Notes: generated from the letters alone by a model not told the origin. Counted from the first letter of the stretch, positions 17,461-25,656 are shown. The stretch is DNA of 50,872 bases from Lachnospira sp. UBA2821 (GCA_002351535.1 DEGR01000068.1:1-50872), one strand, 5' to 3'. Numbers and translations: made by a program.

Positions 17461-17614
17461 ATTGGTAACAATAAGGAGCTGAACTCCAAACAGATACAAT
17501 ATACTATATATGGAAACAATCGTCAAATAATAAGTTTAAATATATATACATACAAAATAAGTAAATAAATTTTATAAAATATGTGATATTTTATAAGTAT
17601 AAAACCTTTATATA

Positions 17615-17630
17615 TTGAAAGGCCTTTCAA
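17615..17630. promoter_or_regulatory. 16-bp perfect palindrome upstream of the sigma-factor gene
   Basis: TTGAAAGGCCTTTCAA is self-complementary over its full length and ends 24 bases before the ECF sigma start codon. It is the most GC-rich spot in an otherwise AT-only region, a likely protein-binding site controlling the sigma/anti-sigma pair. Confidence 0.5.
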
Positions 17631-17654
17631 ATAACATATTACGAGGAGTGAGAG

Positions 17655-18131
17655 ATGGAGTCAGAAGAGTACGGCAGGATAGCAGAGACATATATAGATA
17701 CCGTTTACAAAGTAGCATTAAGTAATTGTAAAAATTCTGCGGATGCACAGGATGTAGTTCAGAATACATTTTTGAAGTTGTTAAAAGGAAATGTTGAGTA
17801 TAAAGATGATGAACATATAAAAAGATGGCTGATTAAAGTGGCGGTGAATGAATGTAAAAGTATATGGAAATCCTTTTGGAGAAGAAAAGTAGAGTGTGTG
17901 GAGGAAATAGTGGATGGTCCACAGTTTGAGGAAGAGAAACAAAATGAATTGTATGATGTGGTGATGAAACTGCCGCATAAGTATAGAGTGACTGTTCACC
18001 TGTATTATTATGAAGAGTATTCAATAAGGGAAATATCTGATATTCTGGGTATTAAGGAGACTACCATACAGACCCGGCTTATGAGAGCAAGAAAAATGTT
18101 AAAGCAGCAGCTTAAGGAGGCGTGGAAATGA
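17655..18131 (+). CDS. ECF-type RNA polymerase sigma factor
   Basis: A 158-aa group 4 sigma factor with only regions 2 and 4. Region 2 covers about residues 10-75 (DAQDVVQNTFLKLLK). Region 4 is a helix-turn-helix (LPHKYRVTVHLYYYEEYSIREISDILG then TTIQTRLMRARKMLK, about 105-155). It directs polymerase to promoters for an extracellular-stress or envelope response. The start follows GAGGAG. Its stop overlaps the ATG of the anti-sigma gene (ATGA), consistent with a regulator/antagonist pair. Confidence 0.93.
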   Translation: MESEEYGRIAETYIDTVYKVALSNCKNSADAQDVVQNTFLKLLKGNVEYKDDEHIKRWLIKVAVNECKSIWKSFWRRKVECVEEIVDGPQFEEEKQNELYDVVMKLPHKYRVTVHLYYYEEYSIREISDILGIKETTIQTRLMRARKMLKQQLKEAWK

Positions 18132-18727
18132 ACAGGGATAATGAAAATAGAATGTTTTATAAGGACACATTTGATGAAGTGCATGCTCCTGATGAACTGT
18201 TGAGAAAGGTAAAAAATATGAAGATAGGCAATAAAGATACGGTAAGAAGAATTTCAAAAAGATTTGTTTGTGCTGCGGCATCGCTGGCAATTGTGGGACT
18301 TGTCTCATCTAATGCAATAGCATATGCAGCTACAGGCAGTACATGGGTAGAGAAGATAATTGTTTCTGTTGATGGAAAAGGATATGAAGCGGAAATATAT
18401 AAGAGTGATGAAGATAATGCCGTATATGAATTTAAAAACATAGATGATGGAGATGGCGGTTCAGTTGGAATTAAAATTGAAAGTGGGGGAGATTCCGAAA
18501 ATGCATCAGATTCCGGGAGTGTAGTGATTACGGACGGAAGTACGGGACTTTCGATTGACGTGGAAGGAGAAAGAACTTATTTAAAATCCGGGGAGCAGAA
18601 GATAGATATTACGGATAATTTTGTAGATGGAAAATCAGAAGGTGAAATAGATATAAAAGGAGAGTCATATCATTATGTAGTGACGAATAATGATGGTGTG
18701 TATTCGATTAAAGCTGAGAAGAAATAA
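18128..18727 (+). CDS. membrane-anchored anti-sigma-like protein
   Basis: A 199-aa protein. About 45 charged cytosolic residues (the likely sigma-binding part, containing APDELLRKVKNMK) are followed by one membrane helix (residues about 46-65, CAAASLAIVGLVSSNAIAYA) and an acidic, Gly/Asp/Ser-rich external domain of about 130 residues. I start at ATG 18128 because AAGGAGG ends 7 bases before it; the in-frame GTG at 18122 is too close. Single-pass topology and overlap with the sigma gene support the anti-sigma role. There is no zinc-finger HxxxCxxC motif. Confidence 0.8.
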   Translation: MNRDNENRMFYKDTFDEVHAPDELLRKVKNMKIGNKDTVRRISKRFVCAAASLAIVGLVSSNAIAYAATGSTWVEKIIVSVDGKGYEAEIYKSDEDNAVYEFKNIDDGDGGSVGIKIESGGDSENASDSGSVVITDGSTGLSIDVEGERTYLKSGEQKIDITDNFVDGKSEGEIDIKGESYHYVVTNNDGVYSIKAEKK

Positions 18728-18768
18728 AAAGTGCAACTTAAAAAGTTTGACTTTATGTCATGGGATAT

Positions 18769-18803
18769 TGAGAAACATGCTAAGCGTGTTTCTCATATTT
18801 TTT
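18769..18803 (+). terminator. terminator of the sigma/anti-sigma operon
   Basis: TGAGAAACATGC (18769-18780) pairs with GCGTGTTTCTCA (18784-18795) over 12 positions with one G-T pair and a 3-base loop, followed by TATTTTTTAT. It cleanly separates the sigma operon from the S10 promoter. Confidence 0.88.
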
Positions 18804-18815
18804 ATAAAAAAGTGC

Positions 18816-18844
18816 TTGCATTTTATATAGATATCATATATACT
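18816..18844 (+). promoter_or_regulatory. S10 operon promoter
   Basis: TTGCAT (18816-18821) and TATACT (18839-18844) are spaced 17 bases apart. Transcription should begin near 18851, about 240 bases before the rpsJ start codon. Confidence 0.75.
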
Positions 18845-18850
18845 TAAACA

Positions 18851-19092
18851 TGCTGTGGCATTGATAGCGTGGAAGCGTGAGGTTGCTACATTGATAAAAT
18901 GTAGGTTTTCCGTGGAGCGAATGTCAAGTTATGAAACTGGCGACAAGTCACTGTACAAACAATAATCGTCCATTATATATGGAAACAACGTGTGAAAATT
19001 ATGGTGAATTAACCATGACACACACGGAAGAGTGTACAGTCACCGCTTGTCGTACTGATTTTCAAAAGTACGAAAAGGAGGCGACTTTTTTT
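18851..19092 (+). promoter_or_regulatory. structured leader of the S10 operon
   Basis: A 240-base untranslated leader with several self-complementary blocks. CTACAT...ATGTAG forms a hairpin near 18887-18905. A long-range two-part stem joins CGACAAG (18941-18947) to CTTGTCG (19046-19052) and ACTGTACA (18950-18957) to TGTACAGT (19033-19040). Inside it lies ATGGT/ACCAT. Just before the rpsJ ribosome binding site, CGTACT (19051-19056) can pair with AGTACG (19067-19072), using two bases of the long-range stem, so the two folds compete. This layout suggests autogenous control by a ribosomal protein. Pairings are seen directly; the function is inferred. Confidence 0.6.
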
Positions 19093-19410
19093 ATGGCAAG
19101 TCAAGTAATGAGAATCACATTGAAGGCTTATGATCATAAGTTAATTGATCAGTCAGCTGGAAAAATCATCGAAACTGTAAAGAAGACAGGAGCACAGGTA
19201 AGTGGACCTGTACCACTTCCAACAAAGAAGGAAGTAGTTACAATTCTTAGAGCTGTACACAAGTACAAAGACTCAAGAGAACAGTTCGAGCAGAGAACTC
19301 ATAAGAGACTTATCGATATCATCACACCATCACAGAAAACTGTTGATGCTCTGACAAGATTAGAGATGCCAGCTGGTGTTTATATCGATGTTAAGATGAA
19401 AAATAAATAA
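19093..19410 (+). CDS. rpsJ: 30S ribosomal protein S10
   Basis: S10, 105 aa (family about 102), part of the 30S head and also the NusB partner in transcription antitermination. The core ITLKAYDHKLIDQSA and GPVPLPTKKEVVTILRAVHKYKDSREQFE-like region are typical. The start at 19093 has AGGAGG 9 bases upstream; the longer open frame reaching back to 18931 is leader RNA, not protein. First gene of the supercluster. Confidence 0.97.
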   Translation: MASQVMRITLKAYDHKLIDQSAGKIIETVKKTGAQVSGPVPLPTKKEVVTILRAVHKYKDSREQFEQRTHKRLIDIITPSQKTVDALTRLEMPAGVYIDVKMKNK

Positions 19411-19501
19411 TTCATCAAAATTTTATTAAGAGATAATCCGGAAAGGTTAAGATATAGAAGCAACATAATATGTTCCACTTATATTTGACTGTTTCTAGGA
19501 T

Positions 19502-19524
19502 GTTCAAGGCAAAAAGCTTTGAAC
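19502..19524 (+). promoter_or_regulatory. hairpin in the rpsJ-rplC gap
   Basis: GTTCAAGGC and GCTTTGAAC can pair (one G-T) around five A, about 30 bases before the rplC start in an unusually long (145-base) gap for this cluster. It has no T-run, so it is not a terminator; it may be a processing or translational-control hairpin. Confidence 0.45.
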
Positions 19525-19555
19525 CGCTGTAGAATTAACAGGAGGTAAAAAAGGA

Positions 19556-20191
19556 ATGAAGAAAGCTATTTTAGCAACAAAAGTCGGAATGACTCAGATC
19601 TTCAATGAAGATGGTGCGTTAGTACCGGTTACTGTACTTCAGGCAGGTCCATGTGTTGTAACACAGGTTAAAACAATGGATAATGATGGATACAGTGCAG
19701 TTCAGGTTGGATTTACTGACAAGAGAGAAAAATTAGTAAGCAAACCTGTGAAAGGACATTTTGACAAAGCAGGAGTTTCTTACAAGAGATATGTAAGAGA
19801 GTTCAGATTTGAAAATGCAGAAGAATATAACGTAAAGGATGAAATTAAAGCTGATGTATTTGCAGCAGGAGACAAGATTGACGCTACTGCAATTGCAAAA
19901 GGTAAAGGATTCCAGGGCGCAATCAAGAGACACGGACAGTCAAGAGGACCTATGGCTCATGGTTCAAAATATCATCGTCATGCCGGTTCAAACGGTTCAT
20001 GTTCTGATCCAAGTAAAGTATTTAAAGGCAAGAAGATGCCTGGACATATGGGTGCAAAACAGATTACAATTCAGAATCTTGAAGTTGTAAGAGTTGATGC
20101 AGAAAACAATTTAATCTTAGTAAAAGGTGCAGTACCTGGACCTAAGAAATCTTTAGTAACAATTAAGGAAACCGTTAAGTCAGCAAAATAG
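19556..20191 (+). CDS. rplC: 50S ribosomal protein L3
   Basis: L3, 211 aa, an early assembly protein whose long loop reaches the peptidyl transferase centre. The start MKKAILATKVGMTQIF and the loop DPSKVFKGKKMPGHMG are diagnostic. AGGAGG lies about 10 bases upstream. Second gene of the S10 operon, followed by rplD after 27 bases with its own strong ribosome binding site. Confidence 0.97.
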   Translation: MKKAILATKVGMTQIFNEDGALVPVTVLQAGPCVVTQVKTMDNDGYSAVQVGFTDKREKLVSKPVKGHFDKAGVSYKRYVREFRFENAEEYNVKDEIKADVFAAGDKIDATAIAKGKGFQGAIKRHGQSRGPMAHGSKYHRHAGSNGSCSDPSKVFKGKKMPGHMGAKQITIQNLEVVRVDAENNLILVKGAVPGPKKSLVTIKETVKSAK

Positions 20192-20218
20192 GTTTTCTAA
20201 GGAAGGAGGAACACACAG

Positions 20219-20839
20219 ATGGCAAAAGTATCTGTTTACAATATGGAAGGCAGCCAGGTTGGCGATATCGAGCTTAATGATGCAGTGTTTGGTGTAGAAG
20301 TTAACGAACATTTAGTACATTTAGCAGTTAAGAGTCAGCTTGCAAATAATCGTCAGGGAACACAGAGCGCAAAGACACGTTCAGAAGTTAGTGGCGGTGG
20401 AAGAAAACCATGGAGACAGAAGGGAACTGGTCATGCAAGACAGGGTTCTACAAGAGCTCCACAGTGGAAAGGTGGCGGAGTTGTATTCGCGCCAAAGCCA
20501 AGAGATTATTCATTCAAGATGAACAAGAAAGAGAAGAGAATTGCACTTAAGTCTGCACTTACTTCTAAAGTTCAGGAAAATAAATTCATCGTTGTTGATT
20601 CACTTACAATGGATGAGATTAAGACAAAGACATTTGTTAATGCTTTAAACAGTCTTAAAGTATCAAAGGCATTAGTAGTAGTAGAAGATGACAGCAAGAA
20701 TGTTGTTCTTTCAGCTAAGAACGTACATGGAGTTAAGACAGCATATACAAACACAATCAACGTATATGACATTTTGAAATATGACACAGTAGTAATTGAT
20801 AAAGCTGCTGTAGCAACAATCGAGGAGGTGTATGCATAA
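20219..20839 (+). CDS. rplD: 50S ribosomal protein L4
   Basis: L4, 206 aa. Its extended loop lines the exit-tunnel constriction; that loop is visible as GGGRKPWRQKGTGHARQGS followed by RAPQWKGGG. In gamma-proteobacteria L4 represses its own S10 operon through the leader, so it is one candidate ligand for the leader upstream of rpsJ here, although Firmicute control may differ. The last base overlaps the rplW start. Confidence 0.97.
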   Translation: MAKVSVYNMEGSQVGDIELNDAVFGVEVNEHLVHLAVKSQLANNRQGTQSAKTRSEVSGGGRKPWRQKGTGHARQGSTRAPQWKGGGVVFAPKPRDYSFKMNKKEKRIALKSALTSKVQENKFIVVDSLTMDEIKTKTFVNALNSLKVSKALVVVEDDSKNVVLSAKNVHGVKTAYTNTINVYDILKYDTVVIDKAAVATIEEVYA

Positions 20840-21138
20840 TGGCAAACATTCAGTACTATGACGTAATCCTCAAACCTGTTGTTTCTGAGAAGAGCATGGA
20901 AGCTATGACAATGAAAAAGTATACTTTCCTTGTTCATACAGAGGCAACAAAGACACAGATTAAAGAAGCTGTAGAGAAACTTTTCGAGGGAACAAAAGTT
21001 AAGAGTGTTAACACAATGAACCTTGATGGAAAGACTCGCAGAAGAGGAGCTACATTCGGAAAGACAGCTAAAACTAAGAAAGCTATTGTTCAGTTGACAG
21101 AAGACAGTAAAGAAATCGAAATCTTCGCAGGACTGTAA
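20839..21138 (+). CDS. rplW: 50S ribosomal protein L23
   Basis: L23, 99 aa, located at the tunnel exit where it docks trigger factor and SRP. It shows the conserved DVILKPVVSEKS start and the YTFLVH..ATKTQIKEAVEKLF segment. Its ATG overlaps the rplD stop by one base, and GAGGAGG in the rplD tail supplies the ribosome binding site. Confidence 0.97.
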   Translation: MANIQYYDVILKPVVSEKSMEAMTMKKYTFLVHTEATKTQIKEAVEKLFEGTKVKSVNTMNLDGKTRRRGATFGKTAKTKKAIVQLTEDSKEIEIFAGL

Positions 21139-21203
21139 AATATAGCACAGTGAATATACGCAGACAAGCGTGAAAATAAACATTTTTGAAAGGAGATTCT
21201 AAA

Positions 21204-22046
21204 ATGGGAATCAAAACATATAACCCATATACACCTTCCAGAAGAAACATGACTGGTCTTGATTATTCAGAGATTACAAAATCAACTCCTGAAAAATCAT
21301 TAACTGTTTCATTAAAGAAAACAGCAGGTCGTAATAACCAGGGTAAAATAACAGTTAGACATCACGGTGGCGGATGCAGAAGAAAATACAGAATTATAGA
21401 TTTTAAGAGAAAGAAAGATGCAATACCTGCAAAGGTTGTCAGCATTGAGTATGATCCAAATAGAACAGCTAACATTGCTCTTATCAGTTATGTTGATGGA
21501 GAGAAAGCTTATATCATTGCTCCAGACGGATTAAAAGTCGGAGACGAACTTATGAATGGTGCTACAGCAGAAATCAAAGTTGGAAATTGTCTTCCACTTG
21601 CTAACATTCCTGTAGGTACTGAAGTTCATAACATTGAGTTATATCCAGGTAAGGGTGGACAGATGGTTCGTTCGGCTGGAAACTCAGCACAGTTAATGGC
21701 TAAAGAAGGTAAGTATGCAACATTAAGACTTCCTTCAGGCGAGATGAGAATGGTAGCTTTAAATTGCCGTGCTACAGTTGGTAAGGTTGGTAACATTGAG
21801 CATGACCTTGTTAACATTGGTAAAGCCGGACGTAAGAGAAACATGGGTATCAGACCTACAGTTCGTGGTTCTGTCATGAACCCTAACGATCATCCACATG
21901 GTGGTGGTGAAGGTAAGACTTCAGTCGGCCGTCCAGGACCATGTACACCTTGGGGTAAACCAGCACTTGGTTTGAAGACAAGAAAGAAGAATAAAGCTTC
22001 TAACAAGATGATTGTAAGAAGAAGAGATGGAAAGAACATGAAATAA
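21204..22046 (+). CDS. rplB: 50S ribosomal protein L2
   Basis: L2, 280 aa, needed for subunit association and peptidyl transferase structure. The functional loop MNPNDHPHGGGEGKTSVG with the conserved His is present. The start is taken at ATG 21204 (MGIKTYNPYTPSRR), 9 bases after AAAGGAG; an in-frame ATG six codons earlier precedes that site. The C-terminus KMIVRRRDGKNMK is normal. Confidence 0.97.
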   Translation: MGIKTYNPYTPSRRNMTGLDYSEITKSTPEKSLTVSLKKTAGRNNQGKITVRHHGGGCRRKYRIIDFKRKKDAIPAKVVSIEYDPNRTANIALISYVDGEKAYIIAPDGLKVGDELMNGATAEIKVGNCLPLANIPVGTEVHNIELYPGKGGQMVRSAGNSAQLMAKEGKYATLRLPSGEMRMVALNCRATVGKVGNIEHDLVNIGKAGRKRNMGIRPTVRGSVMNPNDHPHGGGEGKTSVGRPGPCTPWGKPALGLKTRKKNKASNKMIVRRRDGKNMK

Positions 22047-22060
22047 AAGGAGGTTAACCT

Positions 22061-22342
22061 ATGGCTCGATCATTAAAAAAAGGACCATTTGCAGATGAAA
22101 GCTTACTTAAGAAAGTAGACGCTATGAACGCTTCAGGTGACAAGTCAGTAATTAAGACATGGTCACGTCGTTCTACAATCTTCCCACAGATGGTTGGACA
22201 TACAATTGCAGTTCACGATGGAAGAAGACATGTACCTGTATATGTAACAGAGGACATGGTTGGACATAAACTCGGTGAATTCGTTGCAACAAGAACTTAC
22301 AGAGGACATGGAAAAGACGAGAAGAAAACAGGCGCTAAATAA
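22061..22342 (+). CDS. rpsS: 30S ribosomal protein S19
   Basis: S19, 93 aa, forms a complex with S13 in the 30S head and contacts the A-site tRNA region. Starts MARSLKKGPFADESLLKK and contains the conserved TWSRRSTIFPQMVGHTIAVH-type core. Aggressive ribosome binding site AAAGGAGG is 7-8 bases upstream. Ordinary position between rplB and rplV. Confidence 0.97.
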   Translation: MARSLKKGPFADESLLKKVDAMNASGDKSVIKTWSRRSTIFPQMVGHTIAVHDGRRHVPVYVTEDMVGHKLGEFVATRTYRGHGKDEKKTGAK

Positions 22343-22372
22343 GCCTAGAATTTTGAAAGGAGGTTTTTATCC

Positions 22373-22759
22373 ATGGCAAAAGGACATAGATCCAAGATTA
22401 AGAGAGAAAGAAATGCAGTTAAAGACACAAGACCTTCAGCTAAGTTATCTTATGCTAGAGTTCCTGTTCAGAAAGCCTGCTTCGTATTAGATGCCATTAG
22501 AGGAAAAAGCGTAGAAGAAGCTATTGGTATCTTAACATACAATCCAAGATATGCATCTGCTGTTATTCTTAAATTAGTTAAGTCAGCAATGGCAAATGCA
22601 GAAAACAACAATGGAATGAGTGTTGATAATCTTTACATTGAGGAATGTTATGCAAGTAACGGACCAATCATGAAGAGAATCAGACCTAGAGCACAGGGTA
22701 GAGCTTACAGAATCGAAAAGAGAATGAGCCACATCACAGTTGTGCTTAATGAGAAATAA
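22373..22759 (+). CDS. rplV: 50S ribosomal protein L22
   Basis: L22, 128 aa. Its beta-hairpin lines the exit tunnel, a site where macrolide resistance changes occur in other species. The hairpin region GPIMKRIRPRAQGRAYRI is intact with no obvious duplication. The N-terminus carries a short basic extension (MAKGHRSKIKRERNAVKD) compared with some homologues, common in Clostridia. Confidence 0.96.
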   Translation: MAKGHRSKIKRERNAVKDTRPSAKLSYARVPVQKACFVLDAIRGKSVEEAIGILTYNPRYASAVILKLVKSAMANAENNNGMSVDNLYIEECYASNGPIMKRIRPRAQGRAYRIEKRMSHITVVLNEK

Positions 22760-22782
22760 TAGGATTTGGAAAGGAGTTTAGC

Positions 22783-23442
22783 ATGGGACAGAAAGTAAAT
22801 CCACATGGCTTAAGAGTCGGAGTAATTAAAGACTGGGATTCTAAGTGGTATGCTGAAGCTGATTTTGCTGATAACTTAGTAGAAGATTACAAAATCAGAG
22901 AGTACCTTAAAGATAAGTTATATAGCGCAGGTGTTTCTAAGATCGAAATAGAGAGAGCATCTGACAGATTGAAAGTTATAGTTCACACAGCAAAACCTGG
23001 TATCGTTATCGGTAAGGGTGGAGCTGAGATTGAAAAGCTTAAAAAAGAAGTACAGAAATTAACAGATAAGAAGTTAATTGTTGATATCAAGGAAGTTAAG
23101 AGACCAGACAAGGATGCTCAGCTCGTTGCAGAGAACATTGCACTTCAGTTAGAGAATCGTGTATCATTCAGAAGAGCTATGAAATCTACAATGTCTAGAT
23201 CACTTAAAGCAGGAGCAAAAGGTATTAAGACTTCAGTATCAGGACGTCTTGGTGGTGCTGATATGGCTCGTACAGAGTTCTATAGTGAAGGTACTATTCC
23301 ACTTCAGACATTACGTGCTGATATAGACTACGGTTTTGCAGAGGCAGACACAACATACGGAAAAGTTGGTGTTAAAGTTTGGATCTACAAAGGCGAAGTT
23401 CTTCCAGTAAAAGAAGTTGTTAAGGAAGGGAGCGATAAATAA
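22783..23442 (+). CDS. rpsC: 30S ribosomal protein S3
   Basis: S3, 219 aa, at the mRNA entry channel, where it helps unwind mRNA. The KH domain with VIGKGGAEIEKL (GxxG loop) and the C-terminal GVKVWIYKGEVLP motif are present. The stop overlaps the rplP ATG by one base (TAATG), and the S3 tail contains the rplP ribosome binding site. Confidence 0.97.
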   Translation: MGQKVNPHGLRVGVIKDWDSKWYAEADFADNLVEDYKIREYLKDKLYSAGVSKIEIERASDRLKVIVHTAKPGIVIGKGGAEIEKLKKEVQKLTDKKLIVDIKEVKRPDKDAQLVAENIALQLENRVSFRRAMKSTMSRSLKAGAKGIKTSVSGRLGGADMARTEFYSEGTIPLQTLRADIDYGFAEADTTYGKVGVKVWIYKGEVLPVKEVVKEGSDK

Positions 23443-23879
23443 TGTTAATGCCAAAGAGAGTTAAGCGTCGTAAACAGTTCCGCGGTTCTATGAAAGGAAA
23501 AGCATTAAGAGGAAACAAAATCACTAATGGTGAGTTCGGTATCGTCGCTTTAGAGCCAGTTTGGATTAAATCCAATCAGATAGAGGCAGCCCGTGTGGCT
23601 ATGACACGTTACATCAAGCGTGGTGGTAAAGTTTGGATTAAAATATTCCCAGATAAGCCAGTAACTATTAAACCATTAGGAACTCGTATGGGTTCTGGTA
23701 AAGGTGCGGTAGATTGTTGGGTAGCAGTTGTAAAACCTGGACGTGTAATGTTCGAAATAGCAGGTGTTCCTGAGGAAACAGCTAGAGAAGCTTTACGTCT
23801 TGCTATGCATAAGTTACCTGTAAAATGTAAAATCGTATCTCGTGCAGATTTAGAAGGCGGTGATAACAGTGAAAATTAA
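23442..23879 (+). CDS. rplP: 50S ribosomal protein L16
   Basis: L16, 145 aa, organises the A-site region of the 50S subunit. It starts MLMPKRVKRRKQFRGSMKG and has RMGSGKGAVDCWVAVVKPG. The start at 23442 is preferred over the Met two codons later because homologues begin M-L-x-P-K-R. It overlaps rpsC by one base and its end overlaps the first codons of rpmC. Confidence 0.96.
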   Translation: MLMPKRVKRRKQFRGSMKGKALRGNKITNGEFGIVALEPVWIKSNQIEAARVAMTRYIKRGGKVWIKIFPDKPVTIKPLGTRMGSGKGAVDCWVAVVKPGRVMFEIAGVPEETAREALRLAMHKLPVKCKIVSRADLEGGDNSEN

Positions 23880-24072
23880 TAAATATGTAGAAGATTTGCA
23901 GGCAAAATCAGCTGCAGAATTAAATGACGAATTAGTAGCTGCTAAAAAGGAACTCTTTAATTTGAGATTTCAGAACGCAACAAATCAGTTAGATAATACA
24001 AGCAGAATTAAAGAAGTCAGAAGAAATATTGCAAGAATTCAGACAATAATGACACAGAAGGCTGCAAACTAA
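23869..24072 (+). CDS. rpmC: 50S ribosomal protein L29
   Basis: L29, 67 aa from the GTG at 23869, located at the tunnel exit. It contains the conserved ELNDELVAAKKELFNLRFQ segment and ends with helix RNIARIQTIMTQK. An in-frame GTG three codons earlier (23860) is possible, but AAGGCGG is better spaced for 23869. It overlaps the end of rplP by 11 bases. Confidence 0.92.
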   Translation: MKINKYVEDLQAKSAAELNDELVAAKKELFNLRFQNATNQLDNTSRIKEVRRNIARIQTIMTQKAAN

Positions 24073-24105
24073 TAGATAATAGATTCCGGGAAAGGAGGAA
24101 TTATT

Positions 24106-24363
24106 GTGGCAGACAGAAATTTAAGAAAAACCAGAGTTGGTAAGGTTATTAGTGATAAAATGGATAAGACAATCGTTGTAGCAGTAGAAGATCACGTAAA
24201 GCATCCACTTTACAAGAAAATCGTTAAGAGAACTTACAAATTAAAAGCTCATGACGAGAACAACGAGTGTGGTATTGGAGATACAGTTAAAGTAATGGAG
24301 ACAAGACCTTTATCAAAAGATAAGAGATGGAGACTTGTTCAGATTATTGAAAAAGCTAGATAG
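24106..24363 (+). CDS. rpsQ: 30S ribosomal protein S17
   Basis: S17, 85 aa, an OB-fold primary 16S rRNA binder. It has NLRKTRVGKVISDKMDKTIVV and the VKVMETRPLSKDKRWRLV end. Translation starts at GTG with AAAGGAGG 9 bases upstream. Confidence 0.96.
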   Translation: MADRNLRKTRVGKVISDKMDKTIVVAVEDHVKHPLYKKIVKRTYKLKAHDENNECGIGDTVKVMETRPLSKDKRWRLVQIIEKAR

Positions 24364-24401
24364 AGCCTCAAACAAAGTTTTGAGTTGAAAGGAGTATTAT
24401 T

Positions 24402-24770
24402 ATGATTCAACAGGAAAGCAGACTTAGAGTTGCTGACAATACTGGCGCTAAAGAATTACTTTGTATCAGAGTAATGGGCGGTTCTACTAGAAGATATGCT
24501 AATATCGGCGATGTCATCGTTGCTTCTGTTAAAGATGCAACACCAGGCGGTGTTGTAAAAAAAGGTGATGTAGTAAAAGCTGTAGTAGTTCGTTCTGTAA
24601 AGGGCGCACGTCGTAAAGACGGTTCTTATATAAAATTTGATGAAAATGCTGCTGTTATCATTAAAGATGATAAAACACCAAAAGGAACACGTATTTTTGG
24701 ACCAGTAGCCAGAGAGCTAAGAGAAAAACAGTTTATGAAGATTGTTTCTTTAGCACCTGAAGTATTATAA
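24402..24770 (+). CDS. rplN: 50S ribosomal protein L14
   Basis: L14, 122 aa, at the subunit interface where the silencing factor RsfS binds. It begins MIQQESRLRVADNTGAKEL and includes GARRKDGSYIKFDENAAVII. First gene of the classical spc block but no promoter is evident in the 38-base gap, so it is part of the long transcript. Confidence 0.97.
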   Translation: MIQQESRLRVADNTGAKELLCIRVMGGSTRRYANIGDVIVASVKDATPGGVVKKGDVVKAVVVRSVKGARRKDGSYIKFDENAAVIIKDDKTPKGTRIFGPVARELREKQFMKIVSLAPEVL

Positions 24771-24782
24771 GGAGGTGTAGGC

Positions 24783-25094
24783 ATGGCAACAAGTAAAATT
24801 AAAAAAGGCGATATGGTTAGAGTTATCGCTGGTAAAGATAAAGATAAAGAAGGCAAAGTGCTTTCAGTAGATAAAAAGAATTCCAAAGTTGTTGTTGAGG
24901 GAATCAACATGGTAACTAAGCACACAAAACCAAGTGCTCAGAACCAGGCGGGTGGAATTATCAGCCAGGAAGCTGCATTAGACATCTCTAATGTAATGTA
25001 CGTTGCAAACGGAAAAGTTTCAAGAATTGGTTTCACAGAGAAGGACGGAAAGAAAGTTCGTATTGCAAAAGCAACTGGTGAAATAATCGACTAA
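24783..25094 (+). CDS. rplX: 50S ribosomal protein L24
   Basis: L24, 103 aa, an assembly initiator with an N-terminal KOW motif (IKKGDMVRVIAGKDKDKEGKV). The conserved GINMVTKHTKPS and IISQEAALDISNVM segments are present. AAGGAGG sits between the rplN stop and this start. Confidence 0.96.
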   Translation: MATSKIKKGDMVRVIAGKDKDKEGKVLSVDKKNSKVVVEGINMVTKHTKPSAQNQAGGIISQEAALDISNVMYVANGKVSRIGFTEKDGKKVRIAKATGEIID

Positions 25095-25116
25095 TTAAGG
25101 AAGGAGGACCTGAACG

Positions 25117-25656
25117 GTGAGTAGACTTAAAGAAACATATTACAATGAAATAGTAGATGCTATGACTAAAAAGTTTGGTTACAAAAATGTAATGGAAGTA
25201 CCAAAGCTTGATAAGATTGTTATAAATATGGGTGTTGGCGAAGCTAAAGATAATGCTAAAGTGTTAGATGCAGCAGTAAGCGATCTTGAGACTATAGCAG
25301 GTCAGAAAGTAGTTCTTACAAGAGCTAAGAACTCAGTAGCTAACTTCAAAATCAGAGAAGGAATGCCTATCGGATGTAAAGTAACATTAAGAGGCGAGAA
25401 AATGTATGAATTCTTAGATCGTCTTGTTAATCTTGCATTACCACGTGTACGTGACTTTAGAGGCGTTAATCCTAATGCATTTGATGGTAGAGGAAACTAT
25501 GCTCTTGGTATCAAGGAACAGCTTATTTTCCCTGAGATTGAGTATGATAAAGTAGACAAGGTCAGAGGTATGGATGTAATTTTCGTTACAACTGCTAAGA
25601 CTGATGAAGAAGCTCGTGAATTATTGACATTATTCAATATGCCATTTCAGAAATAG
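25117..25656 (+). CDS. rplE: 50S ribosomal protein L5
   Basis: L5, 179 aa, binds 5S rRNA and contacts P-site tRNA. Conserved KIVINMGVGEA, GQKVVLTRAK and the RDFRGVNPNAFDGRGNY loop are visible. GTG start after AAGGAGG. Confidence 0.97.
   Translation: MSRLKETYYNEIVDAMTKKFGYKNVMEVPKLDKIVINMGVGEAKDNAKVLDAAVSDLETIAGQKVVLTRAKNSVANFKIREGMPIGCKVTLRGEKMYEFLDRLVNLALPRVRDFRGVNPNAFDGRGNYALGIKEQLIFPEIEYDKVDKVRGMDVIFVTTAKTDEEARELLTLFNMPFQK

Noticed and set aside
18931..19092. N-terminal extension of S10
   Set aside because: The open frame is accidental; homologues start at 19093, where AGGAGG is well placed, and the upstream part forms complementary RNA stems.
20572..21183. 203-aa antisense open frame across rplD-rplW
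   Set aside because: It lies wholly opposite two certain ribosomal genes, is Cys/Ser/Phe-rich as expected for a shadow frame and has no start signal.
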